NCBI RefSeq assembly: GCF_014696135.1
Contig: NZ_JACJPP010000012.1
Location: forward strand, 248,001-312,000
DNA: 64,000 bases
Source: Nodosilinea sp. FACHB-141
GTDB taxonomy: Bacteria; Cyanobacteriota; Cyanobacteriia; Phormidesmidales; Phormidesmidaceae
Direction: 5' to 3'
This document shows positions 1-10,331 of the stretch, in pieces; the stretch's first letter is position 1, and the number at the start of each line of letters is the position of its first letter. The notes beneath the pieces are model-generated. The model searched no databases and had not been told where the DNA came from. It saw nothing but the letters and a program-made list of their open reading frames with translations. Both the position numbers and the translations under genes were made by a program.

Positions 1-51
1 AGCTGAGGAAAAATTTCTGCCCTGAGGCCGAGTCGAAAGGCTCGAATGCCG

Positions 52-83
52 CTATCCCCCTCCACCCTAGGGGGATAGTTTTT
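52..83 (+). terminator. Intrinsic terminator upstream of sodB
   Basis: A 9-bp perfect stem (CTATCCCCC, 52-60, with GGGGGATAG, 70-78) is followed by five T. It probably ends a transcript entering from left of the window. It lies about 50 nt before the sodB start, so sodB needs its own promoter or depends on readthrough. Confidence 0.75.
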
Positions 84-132
84 ATCAAAGGGGCGATTTA
101 TCATGCCACTGGCCTTTAAGCAAGGAGCCCCC

Positions 133-732
133 ATGGCCTACGAATTGCCCCCTCTCCCCTACGCCTACGATGCCCTAGAGCCCTACGTCTCCAAGAGCAC
201 CCTCGAATTTCACCACGATAAGCACCACGCGGCCTACGTCAGCAAGTACAACGATGCGGTCAAAGGCACTGACCACGACAGCAAGCCGATCGAGGATGTG
301 ATCAAGGCGATCGCTGGCGACAGTTCTCAGCAGGGGTTGTTCAACAACGGTGCCCAGGCCTGGAACCACACCTTCTACTGGAACTCTATGAAGCCCGGTG
401 GCGGCGGCACTCCCACTGGGGAGCTGGCCAGCAAAATTGACTCTGACTTTGGCAGCTTTGATAAGTTTGTCGAGGAATTTAAGAATGCTGGGGCCACCCA
501 GTTTGGTAGCGGCTGGGCCTGGCTGGTGCTCGACAACGGCACCCTCAAGGTGACCAAAACCCTCAACGCCGACAACCCCCTCACCGCTGGGCAAGTGCCC
601 CTGCTCACCATGGATGTGTGGGAACATGCCTACTACCTCGACTACCAAAACAAGCGCCCCGACTATATCGATAGCTTCTTGAAGAACGTGGTCAACTGGG
701 ATTTTGCTACCAGCAACCTAGCCGCCGCCTAG
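133..732 (+). CDS. sodB: Superoxide dismutase, Fe type
   Basis: Cytoplasmic enzyme that converts superoxide to oxygen and hydrogen peroxide. The 199-residue product is full length for the Fe/Mn-SOD family. The four metal ligands are visible: His27 in the FHHDKHH block, His79 in AQAWNHTFYW, and Asp161 and His165 in DVWEHAYY. Gln75 just before WNHTFYW is the iron-type signature residue. I chose ATG 133 over the in-frame ATG at 103 because AAGGAG lies about 6 nt upstream of 133 and the family normally starts with M-x-[FY]-x-LPPLPY. The gene is flanked by intrinsic terminators on both sides and so is probably monocistronic. Identification is firm; the metal preference is inferred from the motif. 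Confidence 0.96.
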   Translation: MAYELPPLPYAYDALEPYVSKSTLEFHHDKHHAAYVSKYNDAVKGTDHDSKPIEDVIKAIAGDSSQQGLFNNGAQAWNHTFYWNSMKPGGGGTPTGELASKIDSDFGSFDKFVEEFKNAGATQFGSGWAWLVLDNGTLKVTKTLNADNPLTAGQVPLLTMDVWEHAYYLDYQNKRPDYIDSFLKNVVNWDFATSNLAAA

Positions 733-769
733 ACGGGGGCAACACCACAGTCGTGCTCCGCGACTCATG

Positions 770-799
770 GGAGGTGGGTTACGGTCCGCCTCCTTTTTT
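770..799 (+). terminator. Intrinsic terminator after sodB
   Basis: GGAGGTGG (770-777) pairs with CCGCCTCC (786-793), including one G-T wobble, followed by six T. Ends the sodB transcript. Confidence 0.85.
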
Positions 800-873
800 G
801 TTCAAGGTACCAGGCCGAAGGTCTCAGGTCGGCCCCTTGAACCTTAAATCCTGAACCCTACACCCTCCCCGCT

Positions 874-1116
874 ATGCTATTCGCCGATCCAGACTTTCCC
901 CACGTGGTGCTGTCCTTTGACTATCGGGGCTTTCGCCTAGAGCTTGACCAAAGCACGGAGGATGGCGTGCCGCTCTATGCGGTATGGGCCACCTACGACA
1001 TGGGCTGTGCGGTGGCGGTGCCAGGGGTAGTCAGCCGCTCTGAGGCCATTTATAAGGCCAGACAGTGGGTCGATCGGCGGCTTAGCTCACCGGATAGGGG
1101 CGGTAGTGGGCGGTAG
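874..1116 (+). CDS. Small conserved-looking hypothetical protein
   Basis: 80-residue protein that I do not recognise. It is compact, with no signal peptide or membrane segment; it is rich in aromatic and acidic residues in the first half (FDYRGFRLELDQ) and has a helical-looking tail (AIYKARQWVDRRL) that ends in a Gly/Ser/Arg stretch. The amino-acid composition looks like a real folded protein rather than a shadow frame. Its last 35 nt overlap, tail to tail, the end of the GGDEF-EAL gene on the other strand, so the extreme C-terminus (SPDRGGSGR) is encoded antisense to that gene. The terminator after sodB separates it from sodB. No function is proposed. Confidence 0.6.
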   Translation: MLFADPDFPHVVLSFDYRGFRLELDQSTEDGVPLYAVWATYDMGCAVAVPGVVSRSEAIYKARQWVDRRLSSPDRGGSGR

Positions 1117-4100
1117 ACTGGGTCAGCCAAGCTTCTAGTTCAGCGGCGGCCTGGGGTTTACCAAACCAGTAACCCTGGCCGTAGTCGCAGCCCAATCGCT
1201 TGAGGGTACTGACCTGCCGGGAGGTTTCAATACCTTCGGCGATCGCCCGAAAGCCCAGCTGTCGTCCCAGGTTAATGATGGTGTGCACAATGGTTTCGTG
1301 GCTCGGGCTGCTGTTCATCTGGCCGACGAAGGAGCGATCGATCTTCAGACTACTGATCGGAAAGCGGTACAGGTAGCTCAAGGAAGAATAGCCAGTACCA
1401 AAGTCGTCAATGCTGAGGGCAATGCCCCGCTGCCGCAGCCCGTTGAGCACGCGAATGGTATCGTCGATATTGTCGATCAGCATGCTTTCGGTAATCTCCA
1501 GCACCAAGCTGTGCGGCAAAAGCCCCGTTTTGCTTAGAATTTCATCGACCCGGCTGAGCAAGCCTGTACTGTGCAGCTGCAGCGCCGACAGATTGACGCT
1601 GACCGTAAGTGCCTTGGCTTGGTAGTAGGTGCTTTGCCAGGTGGCCATCTGTCGGCAGGCTAGCTCTAGCAGCCAGTAGCTTAAGGGCGCAATCAGGCCG
1701 GTTTCCTCGGCGACTGGAATGAATTCTCCCGGCATGATCAGACCCCGCTGGGGATGTTGCCACCGCACCAAAGCCTCAAACCCGGTTACAGTCGCTGTTT
1801 GCAGATCGACAATGGGCTGGTAGTAAAGCACAAATTCTTCGGGGTGGTGGAGTAGGGCTCGGCGCAGCTCGGTTTCAAAGGTGAGGCGGGCGATCGCGCG
1901 ATCGTGCATGCCGCTATCAAAGGTCTGGTAGCCGTCGCGGCCCCCGGCTTTAGCCCGATACATGGCCGTGTCGGCATCGCGAATTAGCTCTAGGGCGCTT
2001 TGGTAACGGGCATCGCCCATCACCAGCCCCAGGCTAACGGTGGCAAACATCTGGTGACTGCTGAGCTGAAAGGGCTGGCGCAACGTCTCTAACAGCTGCT
2101 CTGCCGTGGCCTGGGCCCTCTCAAAATGGCCAATGTCTTCCAGCAGCACAATAAACTCGTCGCCCCCTAGGCGCACCGCCAGATCGGTTGGCCCCAGCGC
2201 CGTTTTAAGGCGGCTGGCCACCTCCATCAGCAGCTCGTCACCGATCAGGTGACCCAGGCTATCGTTGACGACCTTAAAGTGGTCGATGTCTAAAAACAGC
2301 AGGGCAAAGCGGTACTTACTCTGCTGGTGGGCCCGCTTCAGGGCCATTTCTAAACGCTCTTGTAGCTGCTTGCGGTTGGGCAAGCCGGTGAGGCTGTCGT
2401 GGCAGGCGTCGTGTTGGAGCTGACGGCGCAGTCTCACCTGGTCAGTGACATCGCGGGAGGCCGTCTGGAGCTGCACCACCACACCGGTAGAATCGACGAT
2501 AGAGCGTGTAAAGGTCTCTAGCCAGACGTAGTGGCCCTGAAGATGGCGCATTCGATATACCACGGGGGTCGGGTCTGAGGCCCGCCTTAGTGGCGAGGTT
2601 TGCAAGTGCATTTGGTAATTCACCAGGTCGTCAGAGTGCACCAGGCTGCTGGGCTGTAGCCCGATCAGAGCTGCTGGGCTATAGCCCAGCAGCCACTCCA
2701 CCGACGGGCTGACGTAGAGGTAGGTGCCATCGACCTCGTGTAAACAGATCAGGTCACTCATATTTTCGGCCATCAGGCGAAACAGCGCCGCCTGCTGCTG
2801 AATTTCGGCGTTGGCCTGCTCGACCTGGGCCTTGGAGCGTTGCAGCTCACCAAAGGATGATTCCAGCCGCGTCGCCATCCGGTTAAAAGCCACGGCCAGT
2901 CCTTCTAGCTCTTGCAGGCCGGTGCGGCCAATGGTCTGGTTCAGGTTGCCCTCAGCGATCGCCTGGGATGCTGAACTAAAGGCGGTTAGGGGGCGGGTGA
3001 TCCAGCGGCTGGTGTAGAGACCAGAGGCGATCGCCCCAGCCAGTGCCAGGGTGCAAAGGGCAATGGTGTTGCGGCGGCTGGTTTTGATCTCCCCCATAAA
3101 GTCACTCTCAGGCATAATCACCACGATCAGCCAGTCGAGGCCATAGCCATCATTGAGGGGAACCACCTGCATAAACTGCCGATCGCGATCGAGCCAAAAC
3201 TCCGTCTGCTGGGGTTGAATGGTTTGCCAGTCTCCCCCCGACTGGTTGAGCAACAGCCGAGCGCTGGCGCGAATGCGAGGGTCTGGGCTAATAACTGAGT
3301 AGACCCGCTGGGGCCGACCGTCCACTATTTTGTAGGACTTAGCATCGTTAGAGGTGGCGATCAGCAGGCCCGATCGCTCCATAATGAAGGCCTGACCGTG
3401 CTCACTGATCGAGATTTCCCGTAAAAACTGGCTGATTTGGGTAAGAAAGAAGTTGTTGCCCAGCACCCCAATTAGCTCGCCGCGATCGCCGTACACGGGG
3501 CGAGACGCTGAAATCGCTAGCACCGGGTAGGCGTGGTAAGGAAAAATTTCTCCCCAGGCCGGGCCCTGGGCTTGCACAGCCGCCCGATACCAGGGTCGAG
3601 TTTGGGTATTCCAGTTAGGGGTAGATGAGACGACACGAGTAGAGCGGGCCGTCCCTATCTCAACCTCTACAAACTCAATACGATTGTCTAGGGAAGGACC
3701 AGCCTGCATGCGCTGGTGGGCCTGCTGGCCCAGGTTGGTATGCCCTACAAATTCGCCGTTGGCGTTGCCAAACATGATCGAATCGATGTGGGGAAAGGTG
3801 CGAGACTGCCGCATAAAGTGACGAAACAGTGCCTCCGAGTCGGTGGGGTCAACCTGACCGAGGGCAATGGCGTCATAGGTGAGCTGGTTGACCAGGTGGG
3901 AGGTGGCCAGCATCGTCTCCATCTCATGCTGAATGTGGTGGGAAACCATAGAGCGCAGCTCAGTGGCTACCTCGTTCACCGCCCGCTGCCCCTCGTGTAG
4001 GGATAGCCATCCTGTCAACCCCACGGCCATCGATACTTGCACCACAAAGGGCACAACGATTAGCAGCCGCAGCGGTATGCGGCTAAATGCCCCTCGATTT

Positions 4101-4126
4101 GGCAATCCGAGAAAACGACGCCCCAT
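1082..4126 (-). CDS. Cache-HAMP-PAS-GGDEF-EAL membrane c-di-GMP enzyme
   Basis: Membrane sensor predicted to make and/or degrade cyclic di-GMP. Domain order (1014 residues from ATG 4126): N-terminal membrane segment about 17-41, extracytoplasmic dCache-like sensor to about 345, second membrane segment about 350-372, HAMP, PAS from about 448, GGDEF with an intact motif in RLGGDEF near 654, then EAL near 783 (EALVRW) with the downstream DDFGTGYSSL and KIDRSF blocks. Both catalytic signatures look intact, so either or both activities are possible. The position of the inhibitory I-site (RxxD before GGDEF) reads GPTD, so product inhibition through that site is probably absent. The open frame extends to a TTG at 4174; I prefer the ATG at 4126. 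The signal sensed by the Cache domain is unknown. In filamentous cyanobacteria c-di-GMP often governs motility and surface polysaccharide. Confidence 0.93.
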   Translation of the reverse strand: MGRRFLGLPNRGAFSRIPLRLLIVVPFVVQVSMAVGLTGWLSLHEGQRAVNEVATELRSMVSHHIQHEMETMLATSHLVNQLTYDAIALGQVDPTDSEALFRHFMRQSRTFPHIDSIMFGNANGEFVGHTNLGQQAHQRMQAGPSLDNRIEFVEVEIGTARSTRVVSSTPNWNTQTRPWYRAAVQAQGPAWGEIFPYHAYPVLAISASRPVYGDRGELIGVLGNNFFLTQISQFLREISISEHGQAFIMERSGLLIATSNDAKSYKIVDGRPQRVYSVISPDPRIRASARLLLNQSGGDWQTIQPQQTEFWLDRDRQFMQVVPLNDGYGLDWLIVVIMPESDFMGEIKTSRRNTIALCTLALAGAIASGLYTSRWITRPLTAFSSASQAIAEGNLNQTIGRTGLQELEGLAVAFNRMATRLESSFGELQRSKAQVEQANAEIQQQAALFRLMAENMSDLICLHEVDGTYLYVSPSVEWLLGYSPAALIGLQPSSLVHSDDLVNYQMHLQTSPLRRASDPTPVVYRMRHLQGHYVWLETFTRSIVDSTGVVVQLQTASRDVTDQVRLRRQLQHDACHDSLTGLPNRKQLQERLEMALKRAHQQSKYRFALLFLDIDHFKVVNDSLGHLIGDELLMEVASRLKTALGPTDLAVRLGGDEFIVLLEDIGHFERAQATAEQLLETLRQPFQLSSHQMFATVSLGLVMGDARYQSALELIRDADTAMYRAKAGGRDGYQTFDSGMHDRAIARLTFETELRRALLHHPEEFVLYYQPIVDLQTATVTGFEALVRWQHPQRGLIMPGEFIPVAEETGLIAPLSYWLLELACRQMATWQSTYYQAKALTVSVNLSALQLHSTGLLSRVDEILSKTGLLPHSLVLEITESMLIDNIDDTIRVLNGLRQRGIALSIDDFGTGYSSLSYLYRFPISSLKIDRSFVGQMNSSPSHETIVHTIINLGRQLGFRAIAEGIETSRQVSTLKRLGCDYGQGYWFGKPQAAAELEAWLTQSTAHYRPYPVS

Positions 4127-4229
4127 GTAGCCTGTGTTACCAACAGTCCTATTAGTATTCCTGTCGGGGGGCAAAACTAAGCGATCGACATCACATATTT
4201 ACGAACGGGTGAGGCTGGAGGTCGATGTG

Positions 4230-5429
4230 CTAACCCAAACGCCCTGCTACGAACGCTTCTAGCCGCTCCATACCTTCCAAAATAGTCTCCATGTCGGTGG
4301 CATAGGAAAGGCGAATGGTGCCTTCAGCGCCAAAGGCAATTCCCGGAATGGCCGCTACGTATTTTTCGTCGAGTAGTGCGGTGCAAAAATCGAGGGAGGA
4401 AACACCGAGGGCACTGATGTCGATACAGAGGTAGAAAGCCCCCTCGGGCTCACCGCAGTTCAAGCCATTGATGGTTCGACACCGCTCAATAATGGCTTGC
4501 CGTCGCTCGGCAAAAGCGCGGCCCATAGTGGCAATGCAGTCTTGGGGGCCTTCGAGGGCGGCGATCGCCCCGTACTGAGCAAAGGTGCACACGTTCGACG
4601 TACTGTGGCTCTGTATAGTAGCTACCGCCTTGATCAGCTCCGCTGGCCCAGCTAGGTAGCCCACCCGCCAGCCGGTCATTGAATAGGCTTTGGCGAACCC
4701 GTTGCTAATAATAGTGTGCTCAAAGGCCTCGGGCGACACAGCCCCAATGCTAAGGTGAGTCGCCCCGTCGTAGAGAATTTTTTCGTAGATTTCGTCTGAC
4801 ACCACCCAGATGTCGGCCTCGACCACTACCGCCGCCAGAGCCGCAATTTCAGCGGGGGAGTAGACCATCCCCGTGGGGTTAGAGGGGGAGTTAAGAATAA
4901 ACAGCTTGGTCTGTGGAGTAATTGCCTGGCGCAGCTGCTCGGGGGTAATGCGGTAGTTTTGTTCAGCGGTAGTGGGCACAATGACCGGCGTGCCCCCAGC
5001 TAGCTTCACCATCTCAGGGTAGCTCAGCCAGTAGGGGGCCGGAATAATCACCTCGTCGCCGGGTTCGATCAGGGCCATCATCAGGCCAGAGAGCGAATGC
5101 TTGCCGCCGTTGGTGACGATGACGTTCTCGGGGCCGTAGCAGAGGCCGTTGTCCTGCTGAAGTTTTTGGGCGATCGCCTGGCGCAGGGCCGGTTCGCCCG
5201 CTGCCGGACCGTAGCGAGTTTTGCCCGCATCGAGGGCAGCCTTGGCAGCCGCCTTGATGTGGTCGGGGGTATCAAAATCGGGTTCGCCAGCGCTAAAGCT
5301 GCACACCGGCAAGCCTTCGGCCTTCATGGCCTTGGCCCGGGCCGCAATGGCCAGAGTCATCGACGGAGTGACGCAGGTTACACGGTTTGCCAGGGCTAAT
5401 CGGGGCACGGCCAGACCTCCAACGAACAT
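4230..5429 (-). CDS. aspC: Class I/II aminotransferase (aspartate aminotransferase)
   Basis: PLP-dependent fold-type I aminotransferase of about 399 residues, predicted to interconvert aspartate/2-oxoglutarate and oxaloacetate/glutamate. The N-terminal [12 protein letters not shown] block and NSPSNPTG are typical of the bacterial AspC (I-gamma) family. The PLP-binding lysine is in [14 protein letters not shown] (Lys247), and the late arginine block (GTIRLSYA) is present. Cyanobacterial members sometimes also act as prephenate/arogenate aminotransferases, so substrate range is open. ATG 5429 is used; a GTG eight codons later (in [10 protein letters not shown]) aligns about equally well with family N-termini. 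Divergent from the patX-hetR pair across 412 bp. Confidence 0.92.
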   Translation of the reverse strand: MFVGGLAVPRLALANRVTCVTPSMTLAIAARAKAMKAEGLPVCSFSAGEPDFDTPDHIKAAAKAALDAGKTRYGPAAGEPALRQAIAQKLQQDNGLCYGPENVIVTNGGKHSLSGLMMALIEPGDEVIIPAPYWLSYPEMVKLAGGTPVIVPTTAEQNYRITPEQLRQAITPQTKLFILNSPSNPTGMVYSPAEIAALAAVVVEADIWVVSDEIYEKILYDGATHLSIGAVSPEAFEHTIISNGFAKAYSMTGWRVGYLAGPAELIKAVATIQSHSTSNVCTFAQYGAIAALEGPQDCIATMGRAFAERRQAIIERCRTINGLNCGEPEGAFYLCIDISALGVSSLDFCTALLDEKYVAAIPGIAFGAEGTIRLSYATDMETILEGMERLEAFVAGRLG

Positions 5430-5841
5430 TGGCTATCGGCTTCCCCAGAACGGTTGTTCGTTGGGCCTCTAACCGGAATATATTACATTCACCATAGATT
5501 AGATCGTTTGGTCGGTTCTGACCATTGCAACCGGGGTTTTTTCTGCCATTGCGATCGCCTCTCACGGTGGGATGTTGACCGCCGCTGCTGCTTCCTGCCC
5601 CAGGAATAAGCTGCGGTTGAACCTTTTATTGCCTGCCCAGGCTCTTTTCGGGCTCATCTTAGGGCTTCAAACCCTCCGATAGAATAAACGTGGGCTGGAC
5701 TACAGACTGCTTAGAACAGAACAAGATTGTGCTGGGGATTACTAAATTTTAGAAATCCGCAGATTTACGCATAAAGATTTTCCTGACTAAGGAGGGATGG
5801 GTTTGTAACTAGGACTAGAAGCGCTAACAAGGCCACGTCCT
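5430..5841. promoter_or_regulatory. Divergent intergenic region aspC / patX
   Basis: 412 bp between two divergent start codons, so it must hold both promoters. The patX-proximal half is AT-richer than its surroundings. I see no perfect NtcA box (GTA-N8-TAC) and no exact TCCGGA (DIF-type) element; TCCGAT occurs near 5676. A polypurine stretch (GGAGGG) lies about 50 nt before patX but too far to serve as its ribosome-binding site. No ORF of note. Confidence 0.5.
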
Positions 5842-6159
5842 ATGCACTCTTCCTCCCCCTGTTTTTTGATGACTCGTCTGGCCTGCGCCGCTAGCCTGGG
5901 CCTAGTTATGGCTACTGCCGCGCCCCTGGGCCTATCTGCTGGGCTCGAAGCCAGCTCCGAAGCTACCCTGCGCACCGCGGCTCGTGCTGAGGACGATCGC
6001 GGTAGCGGTCGCCTCAGCCGGGTGCCTGCGATCGCGGGCTGGCTCAGCTTTCGCGGCAGTGGTCGGGTTGATCCCACCCCTCCCCAACCCTCCTTTGGCA
6101 GTGATAGCCCCGTTGCCTACCGCGGCAGCGGCAGAATTACTAAGACTCGCATCACCTAG
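5842..6159 (+). CDS. patX: PatX-like secreted precursor with three RGSGR pentapeptides
   Basis: 105-residue predicted secreted protein, probable source of HetR-inhibiting peptide. The N-terminus looks like a signal peptide: TR at residues 11-12, then a hydrophobic Ala/Leu stretch to about 33. The mature part carries the exact pentapeptide RGSGR three times: residues 53-57 (nt 5998-6012), 71-75 (6052-6066) and 94-98 (6121-6135). Each copy follows a different residue (D, F, Y) and precedes a branched hydrophobic one (L, V, I); spacers are 13 and 18 residues. RGSGR is the active pentapeptide of PatS and of PatX, the RGSGR protein genetically linked to hetR in filamentous cyanobacteria, and hetR is the next gene on the same strand. 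ATG 5842 is used (AAGG about 11 nt upstream); an in-frame ATG at 5869 would also leave a signal peptide. Codon choice differs among the three repeats, so the copies are not a recent DNA duplication. Peptide release and export are inferred. Confidence 0.88.
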   Translation: MHSSSPCFLMTRLACAASLGLVMATAAPLGLSAGLEASSEATLRTAARAEDDRGSGRLSRVPAIAGWLSFRGSGRVDPTPPQPSFGSDSPVAYRGSGRITKTRIT

Positions 6160-7446
<1,287 letters not shown>

Positions 7447-7472
7447 TTTGCTCAGCGATCTTAGAATTCTTA

Positions 7473-7515
7473 AACACGAAGCGCCCTAGTCCCTAAGGCT
7501 AGGGCGCTTCGTGTT
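7473..7515. terminator. Bidirectional terminator hairpin after hetR
   Basis: A perfect 17-bp stem (7473-7489 with 7499-7515, 9-nt loop) lies between the convergent ends of hetR and the coiled-coil gene. There is no T-run, as is common for cyanobacterial terminators. It would serve both strands. Confidence 0.75.
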
Positions 7516-7528
7516 GAGTGTCATGGGA

Positions 7529-8929
7529 TCACACCGTGCGTCGTCGGACCGCGCGGCCAAAGCTAGGTAGCTCGACGGCGGCAATGGAGGTGATCTTTTT
7601 CTGCGATCGCAGCGGATGGACCAAGGGCGACGGTGAAGCCTTGGGGGCGGACACTGGATAGCTGTAGCTAGGCAGGGCGGAAGCCGCTGGCTGGCTAGGG
7701 CCAGGTGCAGGTGCTGTGGGCTGCTGAGTTCGCACCGGTTCTGCGGGTAGAGCGGTGGCAGAGGGGCTAGGCATTGGGGTGGGCTGCGGTACCGCAGCGA
7801 CGGGCTCTCCCCAGGGCGATGGCTCTGTAAATAGAGACGCTGCCTCTAAAGCGGTAGTTGTTGCGGGTTGGTCAATCGTCTCCAGCCAGGGGTCGAGGGC
7901 GGTAGGTGCGGGTTTGGGGTTAGCCAAGGGCGGTGGGTCCGCAGAAATCGTCGGTAGGGGCTCGGGGGCGATTGCCACGCTTGGTTCTGGCAAAAAATCG
8001 GGCTGGACTGCTGCCGGAGCCGGTACTGAGCTTGGCCCGGCGCTGCGCAGACCTCGCAGCAGATGGGTCAGGCTAGGATTATCCGTGACGCTGCCCTGAC
8101 CGGCTGACCAAGGCTGGATCTGCTGCGATCGCGGCATGGCAACAGGCTGGCTCACGTCCTCAAGGGCGGTAGGGCTCAGCAGCTGCCCCTGTACCGCAGT
8201 CGAGCTGGGACCGGCCGAGCCAGCGGCCGGAGTCATATTCAAACACTTCTCTAGCGCCGCTTTGAACTGGAGGGTATAGCGCTGCTGGCGATGCAGGCGC
8301 GCCTTAAGATCGCGGCAGGTTTCTTCAGCCTGGTGCAGGGCGGTATTTTTTTCACCGAAGCGCTGCTGCAAAAGGGTGCACTCTCGCTCAAGCTGGGCAA
8401 CCCGCTGCTGGTTGGACTCCAGCTCGGCCTGGAGGGTTTCGTTGTGGATAGTAGTGCGGCGCAGCCCATCGTTGGCGATGTCAAGCTCGCTGAGGAGCTG
8501 AGCAATCTGCTGCTGCACCGGGCCGGGAGTGGCCCCTAAAGGAAGACTGCCCGGCATAGTTTGGGTGCGCTCGATCTCAGCCTGAAGGGCCACCTGCGAT
8601 CGCTCTAGAGCTTCCTCAAGCTCAGTGACGCGCAGCAGGAGGGCATCGTTGCACTGGTTGAGATCTTGAATCAGCTGCACCAGATCTTCTGGGGCAGGCT
8701 CGGCGGGTTGTGTGGCCTCTGCTAGGCTCTCTGCCGCGGTTGGCGAAGACAAACCATAGACCTCAGCCAGCTCAACGGCATGGTCTAAGGGCAGCTGACC
8801 AGGAAAGGTGACTGCCTCCCACTCGTTGCCAGCCGGGGGAAAAGGCTGATCTAGAGCTTCCTCGGAGTTGTACCGCGAAGGGTTACCCTGGGGCTCTGGG
8901 GAAGCGCTTGAAGCCGTAGTGTCAGTCAT
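7529..8929 (-). CDS. Coiled-coil and proline-rich protein of unknown function
   Basis: About 466 residues from ATG 8929; the frame continues to a TTG at 8974. Not recognised. There is no signal peptide or membrane segment. The first 75 residues are acidic and low in order. Residues about 75-225 are rich in Gln, Glu and Leu with heptad-like spacing (LNQCNDALLLRVTELEEAL; AQLERECTLLQQRFGEK) and should form a coiled coil. Beyond about 285 the chain is Pro/Ala/Ser-rich and probably disordered, ending in a basic tail (GRAVRRRTV). The layout suggests a scaffold or cytoskeleton-like protein. It ends against hetR, but convergent orientation gives no functional link. Confidence 0.7.
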   Translation of the reverse strand: MTDTTASSASPEPQGNPSRYNSEEALDQPFPPAGNEWEAVTFPGQLPLDHAVELAEVYGLSSPTAAESLAEATQPAEPAPEDLVQLIQDLNQCNDALLLRVTELEEALERSQVALQAEIERTQTMPGSLPLGATPGPVQQQIAQLLSELDIANDGLRRTTIHNETLQAELESNQQRVAQLERECTLLQQRFGEKNTALHQAEETCRDLKARLHRQQRYTLQFKAALEKCLNMTPAAGSAGPSSTAVQGQLLSPTALEDVSQPVAMPRSQQIQPWSAGQGSVTDNPSLTHLLRGLRSAGPSSVPAPAAVQPDFLPEPSVAIAPEPLPTISADPPPLANPKPAPTALDPWLETIDQPATTTALEAASLFTEPSPWGEPVAAVPQPTPMPSPSATALPAEPVRTQQPTAPAPGPSQPAASALPSYSYPVSAPKASPSPLVHPLRSQKKITSIAAVELPSFGRAVRRRTV

Positions 8930-9205
8930 AAGGTTGCCTGATCCTGGTCGCGTAGTCTCACATTGAACACTCAACCACTAAGGGGGCTGTTGACCCCTAA
9001 GAGTAGCTAATTTTGCCAGTTTATTCACTTTTTTATTGACTCTTCAATTACAACATGTCTTTTTATGACTTCAGTTTATCCTTTACCTTCGCTTTTTCTT
9101 TTATCCCTAGAGTTAGAGCCGGGTAAAAATGCTGCTTTGCTCGCTCTGAATGCACCGCCAAGGCTGTATCCCCTCTGCTAGCGTCGCCCTTTTGAGCAAC
9201 TACTA

Positions 9206-10144
9206 ATGCCGGCCTCTGTGTCTCCATCCCTTGCCCTGGCTACCCTCAGCTACGGCCCCGACTTCTACCGTTGCCAACTGTTAGTCGACAGTGTTAGTCA
9301 GCTCAGTCAGATCTCACTGCGCCACTACGTCATTGTCGATCAGCGGGATTATCCAATGTTTAAGTCGTTGGCCAACGCCAGCACTGAAATTTTAACGGTT
9401 GAGTCACTACTGCCCGCCTGGATTCGTCGCTTTCCCCTAGTCAGCTGCGCCTGGCTCAGCTTCAAAACTCCGCCAATTCGCAACTGGGTTTTGCAGCAGT
9501 TGGTCAAGCTGGCCTTTGCCCAACGCGTCCCTGAGGCCGTCACGGTTTTTGTTGACTCTGATGTGGTGTTTGTGCGCCCCTTTGACCTGACAAACTTTGC
9601 CCAACCCGACCAAACGCGGCTGTTTCGAGTGCCTGAGTTCTATAGCCCTGACTTCGAACCGCTGTACGAAGTGGCCTATCAGCTGCTGGGGCTAGAGGGT
9701 TACCGCTACGGAGTCACACGCCCCAACTACATTGGCAATTTGATTAGCTGGCGGCAGAGTAACGTGGTTGCCCTGTGCGATCGCCTAGAGCAAGTAGGAG
9801 GTCGCCCCTGGCTAGAGACCTTGGCCCGAGCGAAAACTCTGTCGGAATACATTCTCTACGGGGTGTTTGTCGATCAGGTGCTGGGCGATGCGGCTGGTCA
9901 CGTCTACGACTGGTCTCCCCTGTGTCACGAATACTGGCGACCCTGCCCGCTAGATGATCATCAGCTGGTCGAGTTCTTTGCTGCTATGCAGCCTCAGCAC
10001 ATTGCCGTGATGATTTCAGCGAAAGCGCAAATTGCTCCCGATCGCTACCGCCACTACCTGCAGCGCTACAGCACCGAGACTGCTACGCCTTGTCCTGGTA
10101 AGCCAAATTTGCTCTCCAATCCCGCGCTGGATTTCCCCGTTTGA
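9206..10144 (+). CDS. DUF6492-type glycosyltransferase-like protein
   Basis: 312 residues, soluble. The layout fits a GT-A nucleotide-sugar-binding fold: an N-terminal beta-alpha unit (LALATLSYGPDFYRCQLL), then VTVFVDSDVVFVRPFD with a DxD-like motif at residues 117-119, and C-terminal conserved aromatic and Glu residues (SPLCHEYWRP). I read it as a DUF6492-family transferase; donor and acceptor are unknown. It stands alone between a divergent gene and a same-strand ABC binding protein 188 bp downstream. The upstream 276 bp are AT-rich and likely contain its promoter. Family assignment rests on motif impression only. Confidence 0.7.
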   Translation: MPASVSPSLALATLSYGPDFYRCQLLVDSVSQLSQISLRHYVIVDQRDYPMFKSLANASTEILTVESLLPAWIRRFPLVSCAWLSFKTPPIRNWVLQQLVKLAFAQRVPEAVTVFVDSDVVFVRPFDLTNFAQPDQTRLFRVPEFYSPDFEPLYEVAYQLLGLEGYRYGVTRPNYIGNLISWRQSNVVALCDRLEQVGGRPWLETLARAKTLSEYILYGVFVDQVLGDAAGHVYDWSPLCHEYWRPCPLDDHQLVEFFAAMQPQHIAVMISAKAQIAPDRYRHYLQRYSTETATPCPGKPNLLSNPALDFPV

Positions 10145-10331
10145 CCCCCCGCTCAAGATTGGGTCAAAGTTTCCGGGAACTCTGCCCCCGCCCTTGATAG
10201 ACATAGAGATAGAGGCGAAACATTGCCCTCTACTGCCGCGATCGCCCCCAGCCTCACCGCACAAATTGTCTACTATAAAGTGCGGGGGTGAATGGGCAAC
10301 ACTGTCGTTTTGGGGTTCCATACCGTAAATA

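Noticed and set aside
175-648. Minus-strand ORF of 157 codons opposite sodB
   Set aside because: Shadow of a well-identified gene; no ribosome-binding site and no recognisable motif.
5787-6077. Minus-strand ORF opposite patX
   Set aside because: Arg/Ala/Ser-rich translation typical of an antisense frame in GC-rich DNA; the plus-strand frame carries the exact RGSGR repeats.
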